From assembly GCA_030267565.1 (NCBI GenBank), contig BRXU01000040.1, positions 62,001 through 126,000 of the forward strand: a stretch of DNA of 64,000 nucleotides, in the 5' to 3' direction. Positions within the stretch are counted from its first letter, which is position 1. Every line of letters starts with the position of its first letter. A program made the position numbers and the translations under genes. This document shows, piece by piece, positions 1 through 11,547 of the stretch. Below the pieces are notes generated by a model. The model saw only the letters and a list, made by a program, of their open reading frames with translations, did not search any database and was not told the origin of the DNA. This stretch comes from Pleodorina starrii (Eukaryota > Chlorophyta > Chlorophyceae > Chlamydomonadales > Volvocaceae).

Positions 1-2340
1 TGCAGCTGGAGTCCGGACCGACCCACCCAACCTGATCCGACCCGCAAACGCCCCCGGACGTGTGTGCACGGGAGGGAGGAGGCGTTAACTCCGCTGCCGC
101 CTGCCCAAGCGGCGCGAGGCAGGGCCGCCAACATGCGGGTGGGGTGGGGGGGAGGAGGGGCAGCGGCGGAGCTGGCCCTGCGGGAGTTCGTGACGTGCGG
201 GCAGCCGATTTGAAGTTGTTGGTACGACAGAAGTACGGGTTGAGCGGTTGTTCACTTCGGGGCTGAACACAAATGGCCAGACAGTCGGTTGCCACCGAGC
301 GGTTGAGCGGTTGAGCAGGTGCTGCTTCCCTCCCCCCCTGCCCCCCGGGGGGTGGGGGTGGGGGATGGGAGGGTTTATCATTTGGATGACCTTCCCCCTC
401 CCCTCCCTGGACTGCATCAGCCCGCATGCAGTCCGGGAGGGGCGTTAACGACCGACCGACAGACAGACAGACAGCACAGTACAGTACCCTCATTTTGCGG
501 CTGCGCCTAGGCAGGGAGTATGGTATACCGGTCAGGATGCGGTGTTTGTAGGTGTGTTCTTATAAAGGCAGTGGGTGTGTGTGGCTGTAGGCCATGGCAG
601 TGGCAGCGGGTGTGGCGGCGGCGGCGGCTCGTGCTGAGCCTTCGCTGCTGTCGATGCGGGGGGGAGGGGGGCGCTGCGTCGGCGGTGGTGGGCGGGGTCC
701 GGAGCGTCACCGGGTGACAGCGGCGACGGCCCCCGAGGTGTGACGGCGAGGCACACCAGTTCGTTGCAGCGTGACACATTGGGGGGATGGGTTGCAGGGT
801 TGCAATGCCGGTTGCCGTTGGTGGGGGGCCCGCGGGTCCTTTTGTAGGTGGTGGGGTGTCTCTCTGGGGAGCGCTTGTGGCCGGGCGGGCCAAGGGCTTT
901 TTTCCAATGTCGTGGCAAAGGCGGGAGAGGGACGTGAGGGCGGAGACCCCGAAGGGGGGCGCTGAGTCTGTGTCTGGACGGCGCTGGCCGGGCCGCTGTG
1001 GGGCCGGTGGGGTGGGGGGCCATGTGAAGAACGCAGCGGGCCGCGCGGTATCAGACGGAGCACGGCCGCAAGTGGGCGAGGATGGGGGGCCCGGTGGGTG
1101 GTGGCGGGAACGGGTGCCCTCCTGGCATGTGGGGATGGAGGCGATATGCAGGGGGCCGCTCGCCGCGCCGCGTTTTACTTGGTTGTTTGTGGTTCGTGCT
1201 TCCGTGTGCGTGATCCCTTGACGCTCATTGATTGCACTCGGCCACCCAGGTCACGATCCACGGGTGAGTGATCCTGCGCACTTTTCCCTGCACTGGCAAT
1301 CATCATGCATATCAGCATAATCCCTGAGCTACCGGTAGCTATGGTGTAGCTACGGTGCCAATCTGAGAGAGTGATGTTGACCCTCCTGGAGACCTTCCCA
1401 CAGGTTGCCACATTGATTATGATCATGCTGATGATGATGACTTGATGAGAGCCTGCTTCGTTGCTTGCCTGACTGCAAATCATCTGCGGCTGTGGCTCTC
1501 GGGTGTTGGGCTGGATCGGGTCGTAGGCTGTACGGTCCGATTCGTCGTACACCATGGTTGTACGCCGTCACTGACCCTGCGCCGCACAAGGGGCTGGCAG
1601 TGTTGTACACAATGCCGTGGAGGGTGACGACGAATGAGGCCGAAGGGTTGGTTGCCGGCCCCGTGAACCCCAATGGGACAGCCGCATGCATGCGCTGACC
1701 GCCGTACAAATTGCCGTGTCATGCCGTGCAGTGCCGTACGGCTAAGGCGCCCCAGGACGGTGTTGTGTCTGGGAATACGGTGGGTTTGCAGATGAGTTGT
1801 AGCGCTGTCCGGCCGGCCGGCCTCACACATGTTAAGAGACGAGAGATGAAACACGCAACACTCACGAGTTGTGATGGTGGTGGATGCGGCCCCCAATGTG
1901 GGCCACCAATATCCGCACCAATATCCACACCTGGGTCACATGTCACCCCCCTGGGGAACACGTCCCTGCACACCAATCACGTACCGGTAGGTAGCCAGCC
2001 GATGATACTGAGGCGGCACATCGGACATGCAGGATTTCACAAGAAATTCAAATACACGTGCCGCCACGCAGCCGTGGCGATACCGTCAACGCCCGACGAG
2101 GGAAGCCATACCCCAAATGGGGCAAACACTTCGTGGGGGAGGGGGAGGGGATCCGGGAAGCCCAGGGCAGCAGCTACCGTAGGACGCCAGGACCGTACCT
2201 CAGCCGCCCGTGACCGGGCCCGCTTCTCACGCCGCCGAATAGATGAACGGAGGCGGCGGCTGCAGCTGCGGCCACCTGTGTTTGTGTTGGTCCTCTGCCG
2301 TGGGCTCGCCGCCGCCATCCCTTTTCCCCAAAGGTCGCCA
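1..2340. other. Low-complexity stretch without a supported gene
   Basis: Open frames here are short, overlap on both strands and have no recognisable domain, so none is called. Visible are G-runs and C-runs (for example 334-365), a short GACA microsatellite near 456-473, and from about 1200 a less GC-rich stretch. The 3' untranslated part of the minus-strand coiled-coil gene probably lies in 1700-2344, but I see no clear TGTAA-type polyadenylation signal for it. Confidence 0.5.
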
Positions 2341-2344
2341 TTAC

Positions 2345-4846
2345 TCACTCCGCTTGCGCCCATCGTGTGTCCCGAGCGGCCGCTGCAACCGTCACCGCTG
2401 CGGCCGATTCTCCGCCGTCCGCCCCCACTGCTGCTCCCTTGTTCCCTTCCTCGTCTGCTGCTGCTGGCGCTGTCCCTGGAGCAAATGCCGCAGACGATTC
2501 GCTCGCCAACTGCACTCCTCCCCCCATGTCAATCGCACACATACCCCCCCTCACCGTTCGCTCCCCTGCTTCCGCCTCCACCTCCACATCCGCTGCCTCC
2601 CGCGCCTCCGCAAAGGCCGCCGCCCGCGCTGCGGCCTTCGTCGAGTCCCGCGCTGCGGCCGCATCCCTCGCCCCCGGACCCGCCTCCCGGTCCTCCTCCT
2701 CCGCCTGCGCCTCCTCCTCCTACCGCGGCTGCTCTACTTCCGCCTCCCCCTCCCGCGCACATCAGCACACACCATCCAACCCCTCCCTCGCCTCCGCCAC
2801 ACGCCTGTCCGCCTCCGCTGCCGCCGCCGCCGCTAGCTGCCGCGCCTGCGCTGCCTCTCCCGCCTGCTCCCCCGCCCGCTGCCAAGTCGCCTCCGCCGCC
2901 TGAACCCGCGCCTCCGCCCGGCTCCGCACACCTTCCAGCATCGCGGCTCGGTGAGCGCGCGCGTCCCGTACCGCCGCCTCGGCGGCGTCGCGCAGCGCCG
3001 CCAGCAAGCCGTCGCGCTCCTCCCGCGCGCCGTGCGCGGCCGCCACCGCGCCCGCGAGGGCAGCTTCGCCGTCAAGGCACCGCTCGACCTGCTGCCGCCG
3101 CGCCGCGTCGCGTGCCCCGTCACGTGCCGCCGCCGCATCCCGCACACGCGCCTCGGCGCCTGCCGCCAGCTCCTCCCCCAGCGCGGCCCGCGCCGCCGCC
3201 TCTCGCCGCGCCGCCGCCGAGGCGGCGGCAGCCGCAACATCCGTGGCCCGAGCCCGCTCCGTCGCCACACGCTGGCCGTCCGCCGCCGCGGCGGCGCGGC
3301 CCTGGAGCTCCACCCCCAGCCGCGCCTCCGCGGCCCGGCGCAATCCCGCCAGCGTCGCGTCGCGCGCCGCCGCCTGCACTGCGGCCGCCAGGCCCGCCTC
3401 CGCCACCGCGCGGGCGGCCTCCCTGGCGCGTCCCTCCGCCTGCGCCACCGCCGCGGCTCGCACAGCCTCACGGCCGCGCTCCGCCGCGCAAAGTCGCAGC
3501 TCCGCTGCGCCGCGCGCTTCCGCCGCGACCCGCCCTCGAGCCACCCCCGCCTCGCGCGCGGCCTCTGCCGCCCTTCCAAGCGCCGCCTCCGCCGCTCTCG
3601 CACGCGCCCTCTCCACCTCCCGAGCCGCGGCCTGCACGCCGTCGCGCGCCTCCTCAACCTGCCGCTCCCGCGCCGCCGCCGCGCTCCGTGCCGCCGCTGC
3701 TTCGAGCGTCCGCGCGTCGTCAGCGGCGCGCGCCGCTGCCACTGCCGTACAGAGCGCCGCCTCCGCGTCGCTGACGCGCACCGCGGCCGCCGCCTGCTTG
3801 CAAGCATATGCTGCGCCTCGCGCCGCTAGGGCCTCGCTCAGCCCCGCCTCCGCTGCCATCCCAAGCTTCTGCCGTACCTGGAACGACGCCGCCGCGACGG
3901 CGTGCGCCTCCGCCAGCGCCCTCTCGTGGCCCTCCTCCGCCTCCCGGACCAAAGCCGCTGCCTGCTGGTGCGCCGACGCCGCAAGCTCGGTCCGCGCCGC
4001 CACCGCCGCCCGCTCCCGCAGCTCCGCCTCCGCCAGCGCCGCCGCCAGCGCCGCGGCTCGGCCCCGGGCCAAGCTCCCCACCGCCTGCCGTGCCTCCGCC
4101 AACGCCGTGTCCGCCGCTGCGGCGCGTGCCGCTGCTGCCGTACTGGCGTCCGCCAGCGTGCGCTCCCGCGCCGCCTCCGCCTCCGCCAGTGACTCATCAG
4201 CGGGGCGCGCCGCCGCTGTGTGCGCGCAGCGCAGCACGGCTCCCAGGCCCCGCCCTTCCGTGCAGGTTTGATCCACAGCCGCCATCACCCCCGCCTTCGC
4301 CGCCGGCGGGCCCGCCGGTCTCACCGACGCGAGGGCGGCGATTTCGGCGTCGATTCGGGCACGCGCCGCCGCGAGGCCTCCCATTGCGGCCCGCACCGCC
4401 GGTGCTGCCGCCGGCACGGTGGGCGCTGACGATTCGGACGACGCAGTGGATGTCGCCAGCTGCTGCTTGGAGCGTGGAACCGCGGCGGCAAGGGAATTTG
4501 ACGGCAGCTGGCCACGGCTCTGCTCGCGGGCGCGCCCGGCCGCGCCAGCGGCCCCCCGGGCTATCGCTTCGAGACATTCCTCCAGGTCTATCGAGGTGGA
4601 GACGCTGGCGGCGGTGCTTCTTCGGCCGCTGGTGGAAAGGGAGTAGGAGGAAGAGGGAGATGAGGAGGAGAAGCTGGGGAGGCTGTGGGAGAATGAGGAG
4701 TTGGAGGGGGCGTAGGGGCCCAGGGCGGTGGCGTAGGGCGGCTCCGAGTTGGGAGCGGATGGCGGTAGGGCGAAAAAGTGAAGCCAGGCGGCGATGGGCG
4801 ACGGCGGAGCGGTGGCCGCGGCCTTGAAGATCTCAGCGGCTTGCAT
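2345..4846 (-). CDS. Ala/Arg/Glu-rich coiled-coil protein, unknown function
   Basis: The long frame runs from ATG 4846 to a TGA at 2762-2764 (694 residues). The open frame extends a little upstream but without another ATG. The first 100 or so residues are Ser/Pro-rich and begin MQAAEIFK. From about residue 180 on, the chain is an almost unbroken Ala-Arg-Glu helix with heptad-like spacing, typical of the long coiled coils common in volvocine algae. No catalytic domain is visible. After the TGA (2762) and a TAG (2720) the same frame resumes with the same E/A/R-rich composition and ends at 2345. A 51-nt GT...AG segment (2770-2720) would remove both stops in frame, so I extend the gene to 2345. 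That intron would be very short, so ending at 2762, or a decayed 3' part, is the alternative. The high-GC plus-strand frames across it are shadows. Confidence 0.6.
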
Positions 4847-5818
4847 AATGGTGGGATGGAGTTGGAGGTGGGGTAGGGTGGAGCAGGGAATGCCCGGTCT
4901 GCCTGTAAGCAAGGGGACTTGCTTCGTGGGGGGCTGCCGCGGGCTTGCTGCGTGGTGTCAGCGATGGGCTTGCTTTAACACTGCTGCGGGGCGAGAGAAG
5001 ACAACGTATATGATGACTCGCGGGCCTGCGGAAAGGGAACGGGGAGGGAACGGGGAAAGGCAGGCGTGGCGGATGGCATTTGATGGCATAAGGCACGGCC
5101 GTGACGGAACTGACGGCAAATTTGTGTTGGGCGACCCACATCTGGGGAGGTAATAATTAAATCTGTAAAGATTTTGTTTGACACATTAATTGGATTTCTT
5201 AGACAACGTAACAGACGGCACAGCTGCTCATGTGAAAAGGGACAAGGCATCGTCTATCGGTACCGATAGCTACTCCTTTCCTCGCAGCGGCATACCTTCA
5301 ATCATGTCTATGTAGGTAGTAGCAATATTCATGACTGTGAAAAGGCATCGATAGTTGCTGCGTTACTTCTGGTGGGCGGACAGTCATAATCCGGTCAGGT
5401 TATTGCAGCGTCAGCGCATTCCTTTGGTAACCAACCTACGAGAAATCAAGCATAAATGCATTCTTATCAGGAAGAAATGTGTCCTGGTATGTATGATGAG
5501 GCTGGCAAGTATCACCTAACCCCAACCGACTAGTCGTTGTGCCGTTTTTCCGCATCCGGCTTCCGGTTGGCCGAAAGATGCAAGGAGCAACGTGACTATA
5601 CATCTATAAATGCTTAACTGCTAGTCCTTGCTGGCTCTTCAACAAAATAGCAGCTCCCCATCCAGATTTCGGAGTCTTTGATCGTTTGATGGTTTGGGTT
5701 GCCGGTACATGTATGGCGAAACCTGCACATCTCACGTTAAGTCACCATACAATTTGACACTCTACCTTTGACCCCTTCCCATAATTGCTGGTCGCAACAG
5801 TGACGGTGTCGCGGCACC
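4847..5818. other. Upstream and intergenic region, no gene seen
   Basis: This holds the 5' flank of the coiled-coil gene and, from about 5150, a markedly more A/T-rich stretch. It contains no convincing open frame, tandem repeat or RNA gene. The left edge of the duplicated block follows at about 5819. Confidence 0.5.
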
Positions 5819-7468
5819 TATAAAAAGTGTTGGGGTTTTTTGTGAAGGATCTAATGCTTGAGGTTTGCGAGATGGGCTCCTTACGTGCCTGTCAAGGAGA
5901 AGGCCGTCACGTTTCCAAACCACCTGGTTTCCTATACGGTATCGTACATCGACGCTTTTGGCGGTTGCGCAGTCTTGCGCGCGCCACTTTCGTGGTGCAA
6001 AAAGCCTCATCACACGCCCCCCCACTCCTGGCTACCTTCCGAAGGCCAGGGGGTGGAATTGGCAGTCTCCCCTCCACAGTCTCCGCTCCGAAGGCCAGGG
6101 CGGAGGAATCCGTGTGCACGAGCAATGGGCGCCGTTACCGTGTTGTTTTTTCCACTCGGGTGCAAGGGCTCCACGGTGTGGCTCTTGATGCTGCGCCGGA
6201 ACTAACGGATTTATATACCGTACTTTACCCATCTCGGTAGGGGCCACCGCGGCGGCGAAACGCTAACCCGACGTCTACCTGTCAGCCTAGTGACCGACGC
6301 AGCACACCGCCTCACCTCCTCATGCTAGGCAGCACCCGTGAACTGGGACATGCCAGGATGCTACCTACCCCTGCACATGCGACCTGTCATGATGAACGAG
6401 AGCCGCACGTGCATGACAGCCACCCTACCTGTTCCACTAACCGTATGCCGCATGTGCATTATAATACTACCATACGTACCCTTGCGAGGAGCGACCTCGC
6501 CGCCCTACTAGGAGGGCGCTGCCAAGACAGAAGGGTCAGCCGAGATCTGTCCCGGGCCTGAGGGCCACTTACCCAATCCTACCCGACCCGACTCAATGGG
6601 AAGCAATGGGGCGATCAGGGAGGCGCTACTAGGGGTTGCTACGATGAGCGCGGGCAGGAGTGCAAGGGAGAGAGTACCTGCCTGCCTTGCTCATGCCACA
6701 TGCAACTGCCCATTACCGTACCCGTTCTCGCCAGGCCGGCCGGCGTTCTGACTGCCTCTAGTGCGGGCTGTGCATTGGCTATATCGAGGGACGGGTGACA
6801 CGCGAGTGCAACGCAGCCTGTTACATGGACCTCGGGGGTCACCCCCCGGTGCGCCACGTCATAGGCTGTGTTGTGACAAGCCTTACCATCCACAACAACA
6901 ACAACAATAATAAGAATGACAACAACGACAAGCAGATACGGTAATGACAACAAAACATACGGCAAATACTCAAAACATTCCAGCATCTATCTGATGCACA
7001 TCTAGCACACCAAACGTTTGGCGTGTAACACACAAATGTCCGTTCGTTCATTCATTCGTCTACAGTTCTCAACCATTCGCGCCCCCGATCCCCTCTTCCG
7101 CTCGCACACGGCTAGCCCGCCTGACCCAAACCAACAGCCGCAACGAGCACAGCGGCCTCCGTCCGTCCATCAAACCCAGCCGATTCCCCTCGCGCCTTCC
7201 ATTCCCAGTTTCCCCTGCAACGCGGGTCCGCCTGTCTTCCTTTGCCCTTCCCCCTTCCACGCTGCACCATCAACGGCCGCCAGCCTAGCGGCAGCGACTG
7301 TAAGCAGGGGAAGCAGCCCGCCGCCTCTGCCGCAATGCCCGGCAACATTGCCGGCGCCGGCTGCTTCCCAGGGGCCCAGCATGCCCCGAACGCCCATCAG
7401 CCTTGCGCGCTCACCGGCTGGTTTGACAGCCGATATCCTGCAGGCCACCTTGTGTGCAAACAATTCAT
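5819..7468. other. Non-coding left part of duplication copy 1
   Basis: This holds short overlapping frames only. It includes an AAC/AAT-rich simple stretch at about 6893-6935, which accounts for the hydrophobic Val/Ile string in one minus-strand frame. A minus-strand TGTAA motif (TTACA on the plus strand at 6831-6835) is conserved in copy 2 at 19697-19701 and might belong to the 3' end of the unknown gene, but no exons can be traced this far. Confidence 0.4.
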
Positions 7469-9138
7469 GGGAGTGCGTTGCGCGGCAGGGCAGTTCCGGT
7501 TCCCCGTTCCGTGTGCCCGTGCCTTGGGGTGGCTGCAAGCCCCTTTGCCATTCAGGCCGCACATTCCGTATTTCACCTTGTGCGCCTTTGACCCCCCGGG
7601 AGTGTGTTTCGCGGCAGGGCAGTTCCGGTTCCCCGTTCCGTGTGCCCGTGCCTTGGGGTGGCTGCAAGCCCCTTTGCCATTAAGGCCGCACATTCCGTAT
7701 TTCACCTTGTGCGCCTTTGACCCCCCGGGAGTGTGTTTCGCGGCAGGGCAGTTCCGGTTCCCCGTTCCGTGTGCCCGTGCCTTGGGGTGGCTGCAAGCCC
7801 CTCTGCCATTCAGGCCGCACATTCCGTATTTCACCTTGTGCGCCTACGACCCCCCGGGAGTGTGTTTCACGGCAGGGCAGTTCCGGTTCCCCGTTCCGTG
7901 TGCCCGTGCCTTGGGGTGGCTGCAAGCCCCTTTGCCATTCAGGCCGCACATTCCGTATTTCACCTTGTGCGCCTTCGACCCCCGGGAGTGTGTTTCGCGG
8001 CAGGGCAGTTCCGGTTCCCCGTTCCGTGTGCCCGTGCCTTGGGGTGGCTGCAAGCCCCTTTGCCATTAAGGCCGCACATTCCGTATTTCACCTTGTGCGC
8101 CTTTGACCCCCGGGAGTGTGTTTCGCGGCAGGGCAGTTCCGGTTCCCCGTTCCGTGTGCCCGTGCCTTGGGGTGGCTGCAAGCCCCTCTGCCATTAAGGC
8201 CGCACATTCCGTATTTCACCTTGTGCACCTTCGACCCCCCGGGCGTGTGTTTCGCGGCAGGGCAGTTCCGGTTCCCCGTTCCGTGTGCCCGTGCCTTGGG
8301 GTGGCTGCAAGCCCCTTTGCCATTAAGGCCGCACGTTCCGTATTTCACCTTGTGCGCCTTCGACCCCCGGGAGTGCGTTGCACGGCAGGGCAGTTCCGGT
8401 TCCCCGTTCCGTGTGCCCGTGCCTTAGGGTGGCTGCAAGCCCCTTTGCCATTAAGACCGCACATTCCGAAATTCACCTTGTGCGCCTACGACCCCCGGGA
8501 GTGTGTTTCACGGCAGGGCAGTTCCGGTTCCCCGTTCCGTGTGCCCGTGCCTTGGGGTGGCTGCAAGCCCCTTTGCCATTAAGGCCGCACATTCCGTATT
8601 TCACCTTGTGTGCCTACGACCCCCCGGGAGTGTGTTTCGCGGCAGGGCAGTTCCGGTTCCCCGTTCCGTGTGCCCGTGCCTTGGGGTGGCTGCAAGCCCC
8701 TTTGCCATTAAGGCCGCACATTCCGTATTTCACCTTGTGCGCCTTCGACCCCCGGGAGTGTGTTTCGCGGCAGGGCAGTTCCGGTTCCCCGTTCCGTGTG
8801 CCCGTGCCTTGGGGTGGCTGCAAGCCCCTTTGCCATTAAGGCCGCACATTCCGTATTTCACCTTGTGTGCCTACGAACCCCCGGGAGTGTGTTTCGCGGC
8901 AGCGCAGTTCCGGTTCCCCGTTCCGTGTGCCCGTGCCTTGGGGTGGCTGCAAGCCCCTTTGCCATTAAGGCCGCACATTCCGTATTTCACCTTGTGCGCC
9001 TTCGACCCCCGGGAGTGTGTTTCGCGGCAGGGCAGTTCCGGTTCCCCGTTCCGTGTGCCCGTGCCTTGGGGTGGCTGCAAGCCCCTTTGCCATTAAGGCC
9101 GCACGTTCCGTATTTCACCTTGTGCGCCTTCGACCCCC
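7469..9138. repeat. Minisatellite, 13 units of 128-129 bp
   Basis: Thirteen head-to-tail units begin at GGGAGTG, for example at 7469, 7598, 7727, 7856 and 7984, ending before 9139. Spacing is 129 bp in the first units and mostly 128 bp later. Most units carry CATTAAGG at about unit position 81, while a few early ones carry CATTCAGG. Because 128 is not a multiple of three, the frame rotates between units. The long open frames inside are by-products of the rare stops, not genes. The last unit breaks off into unique sequence at TTTGGCTCCAGG. A homologous array is at 20348-21628. Confidence 0.95.
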
Positions 9139-9236
9139 GGGAGTGTGTTTGGCTCCAGGACAGTACGCTTTCGTTTTCGTCCTCGTTTACCCCAGCGAAT
9201 TTTGTCACGCAAGGACCCAAACTATTTCCGCCAAAC

Positions 9237-9899
9237 TTACTGAACCACGCGCTTCGCCTTGGAGGAAGCCGTGTCTCGCATGTACCGGGGAGCTTGATGC
9301 TCGTGACTTACCTTTTGCTCGGCGCTCTTCACCGACAGGTTGCAGCCGCTGCGGACGCATGCAGCGGATGCAGCGGGCACCTTATCCTCCGCCAACAGGT
9401 TGCAGCGCGGGCGATCAGCCGACTTCTTGCCGAAGTTGCTCGTGCGGCTGAGGAGCCGCTCCTCGTTTGCCGACAACTCGTAGGGCTGAAACTTGCGATG
9501 AAGCTTCTTGCCGCTAAGCCAGCAAAAGCCATTCATGTGGCTGACGAGGCGCTCATCGTCGGCGTAGCCCTGCGCCTTGGTGATGGCCGAGGGCGTGGCC
9601 GCTGCTCCGCTGAAGTTGCCCATGCGGCTGAGGAGCTGCTCCTCGTTTGCCGAAAACTCGTAGCGCTGAAACTTGCGCTGAAGATCTTTGCCGTTAAGCC
9701 AGCAAAATCCATTGATGTGGCTGACGAGGCGCCCTTCGTCCGCGTAGCCCGGCGCTCTGGTGATTGCGCACATGGCCGAGGGCGTGGCTGCTGCTCCGAG
9801 CCTGCTGCCCAAACGCTCCATAAAGCGATTTGCACCAATGAGCGAGCTCCGGGCAGTGACGGGCTGGACGGCCTTGAGGAAGAAAAACCGGAGCGCCAT
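9237..9899 (-). CDS. Unknown protein with duplicated motif, copy 1
   Basis: The frame starts at ATG 9899 and stays open for 220 codons to TAA. I do not recognise the family. Residues 1-35 (MALRFFFLKAVQPVTARSSL...) are basic, hydroxylated and without acidic residues until MERLG, as in a mitochondrial presequence. Two tandem copies of a motif of about 45 residues follow, each with the pattern GYAD..RLVSH.NGFCWL.GK, then RKFQ.YE.SANEE.LLSR, separated by an ATPSA linker. The C-terminal part is basic and Cys-containing. A GTAAGT donor inside the frame (9311-9306) and GTTCA|GTAAGT at the apparent stop mean the protein may be spliced onward; downstream exons were not found. The gene is duplicated at 21725-22387 with only about four or five residue changes, which argues that it is a real coding gene. 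Confidence 0.6.
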   Translation of the reverse strand: MALRFFFLKAVQPVTARSSLIGANRFMERLGSRLGAAATPSAMCAITRAPGYADEGRLVSHINGFCWLNGKDLQRKFQRYEFSANEEQLLSRMGNFSGAAATPSAITKAQGYADDERLVSHMNGFCWLSGKKLHRKFQPYELSANEERLLSRTSNFGKKSADRPRCNLLAEDKVPAASAACVRSGCNLSVKSAEQKVSHEHQAPRYMRDTASSKAKRVVQ

Positions 9900-10515
9900 C
9901 TGTTGAATGAAGCTTGAGAGACGAGGTCGAAGAAGACAGATAGACTCCAGTGCAAATTATATGCCTGCAACGTTTATTGCAGCGGTGCAGGATAGTGTTG
10001 TGAGTCCGCGCTGCCAGCTAAACTTCAACTCTAAGGACGGACGGACTTGTACGGTGACCAGCCAGGTACGTACGCCAGGACCCGAGAGCTTTGGGGGCAC
10101 GATGCCATATGCATCATGAAGGAAAATATGCGGAATCTTATGGTATTTCGTGATGCAATTTCAGTGCGCACACGGCCGGCATGTCATCCGGACGATTGTG
10201 AAGGCGCGGCACGGACCTGGCCTCACCACAAGAGCGCGCAGATGGTAGCCAGTCGGCTTGCGGCATGGACAGTCAGTTTTGGGCGCAAACCATCCACGCG
10301 CGGCCTCCCTTTCGCCACAAAGGCACTACTCACCTAGCCCGACCCGGGGATACCCAAGTTCTGCCATGACCCCTATGGGCTCAAGAGGTGGCAACACGAG
10401 GCTAACTAAAGGGTGTGGGCTGAACTCGGAGGGGAGGGAAGGGCGCTGAGGCCCGCCCGGGCTCTCGCGCGTGGATGTGGATGTGGATGTGGACGAGGGC
10501 GTGAGGATGCAGGGT

Positions 10516-10952
10516 GCTGCTGGCCCTGGCCTGCACACTGACGTGCTCGGCCGCAGGCGTGCGCGTTGCAGCTGCTTGCGTGCCTGGCAGGTACGGGTAC
10601 GTCGGCTCTGGGACGCCTGAGAATCAGCGCACTTGGGCCCCCATGCGGCTATCCGTGTGAGGGGGGTGGGGCCCATTTAAAGGTTGGTTAGGCGTCGTTG
10701 CTTCCCTGATCTAGCTGTCTGAGGACTACGAGCCCCGGTTACGAGTCGTGCCGTGGATTTCTGTCCTGATGCCTTCCGGCCTGGAACCAGACGGCATGCG
10801 GCCGGCCGGCCGCGTATCGGGCTCACCGCCCGCGGGAGGCAGGATAACCGCATGCGAGCTCCACAAAGCATGCCTGCCGTACTCGAGGAGCAAGGGAGTT
10901 GAGTGTGCGGCTGCGGTTTAGGTTGGGCTAGAGGCGCAAAGCCAGGGCTGTA
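10516..10952. repeat. Dispersed repeat X, copy 1
   Basis: This element of about 430 bp begins around GCTGCTGGCYCTGGCC and ends at CAAAGCCAGGGCTGTA. Four copies lie in the window: here, 18241-18683, 23000-23300 (internally deleted) and 41354-41772. All share a short open segment ending CGGCTATCCGTGTGA, then CCATTTAAAGGTTGG, then GGCCGGCCGGCC in some copies. No terminal inverted repeats or protein domain were recognised, so its class is unknown. Confidence 0.85.
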
Positions 10953-11032
10953 CCCGTCCAGCTACACGCAATATCCATGACAGTGCGGCTCAGCGCGTGA
11001 AGAATTTTCACTTGCAGTACGTTTCGCCACGG

Positions 11033-11037
11033 TTACA
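11033..11037 (-). terminator. Candidate polyadenylation signal (TGTAA) of GST copy 1
   Basis: TGTAA on the minus strand lies about 510 nt beyond the GST stop codon and is conserved at the matching place in copy 2. TGTAA is the usual green-algal poly(A) signal. Assignment to this gene is inference. Confidence 0.35.
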
Positions 11038-11547
11038 GCCACGGTTGGCTAGGTTCTATGTTAAACTTGTGCCGCTCGGCGATGTTGTCCGTCAACTGAC
11101 ATCCTCGAGCGGCTGATCAACAGCCCAGATGACGACACACTCGCGTTTCACTCCCGTCTACTTTCAGGCCCTGTCTCAGACCCTGTCTCTGACCCACCAT
11201 CAAAACAACGCAAAAGGCATCCAAGCCCCTTTGGCGAACCACATTCATGTGCATCACGGCTGCCTGCCTGTGCTGTCGCAATCCCCATCGGACCCCCACA
11301 CAATCCCTCCCCCTGCAATCCCAGTACGGATACCCTCCGGCGGACGCGTGGAAAAGTCAGTGCAAGCATGTCCATGCCTGAGCGATGACGACACCTGCAC
11401 CGCGCACACAATTACCGCAATGGCGTCCCGGTAACGCGTGACACGGATGCACCCAGCCAACAACAACAACTCCTCGCCCCGCCCATCCAATTCAACCGGC
11501 AGCGATCCGACCCAAGCTCACCAACCCCCCGGCGGCCTCCTCTCGCT

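Noticed and set aside
532..1063. Overlapping Pro/Arg-rich minus-strand frames in the first kilobase
   Set aside because: No ATG context, domain or splice pattern; consistent with GC-rich non-coding DNA.
1711..3774. 687-codon Pro/Arg-rich plus-strand frame
   Set aside because: Shadow of the minus-strand coiled-coil gene. Its composition is what GC-rich Ala codons give on the other strand.
6639..6986. Val/Ile-rich hydrophobic segment on the minus strand, possible membrane protein
   Set aside because: It is the translation of an AAC/AAT simple repeat.
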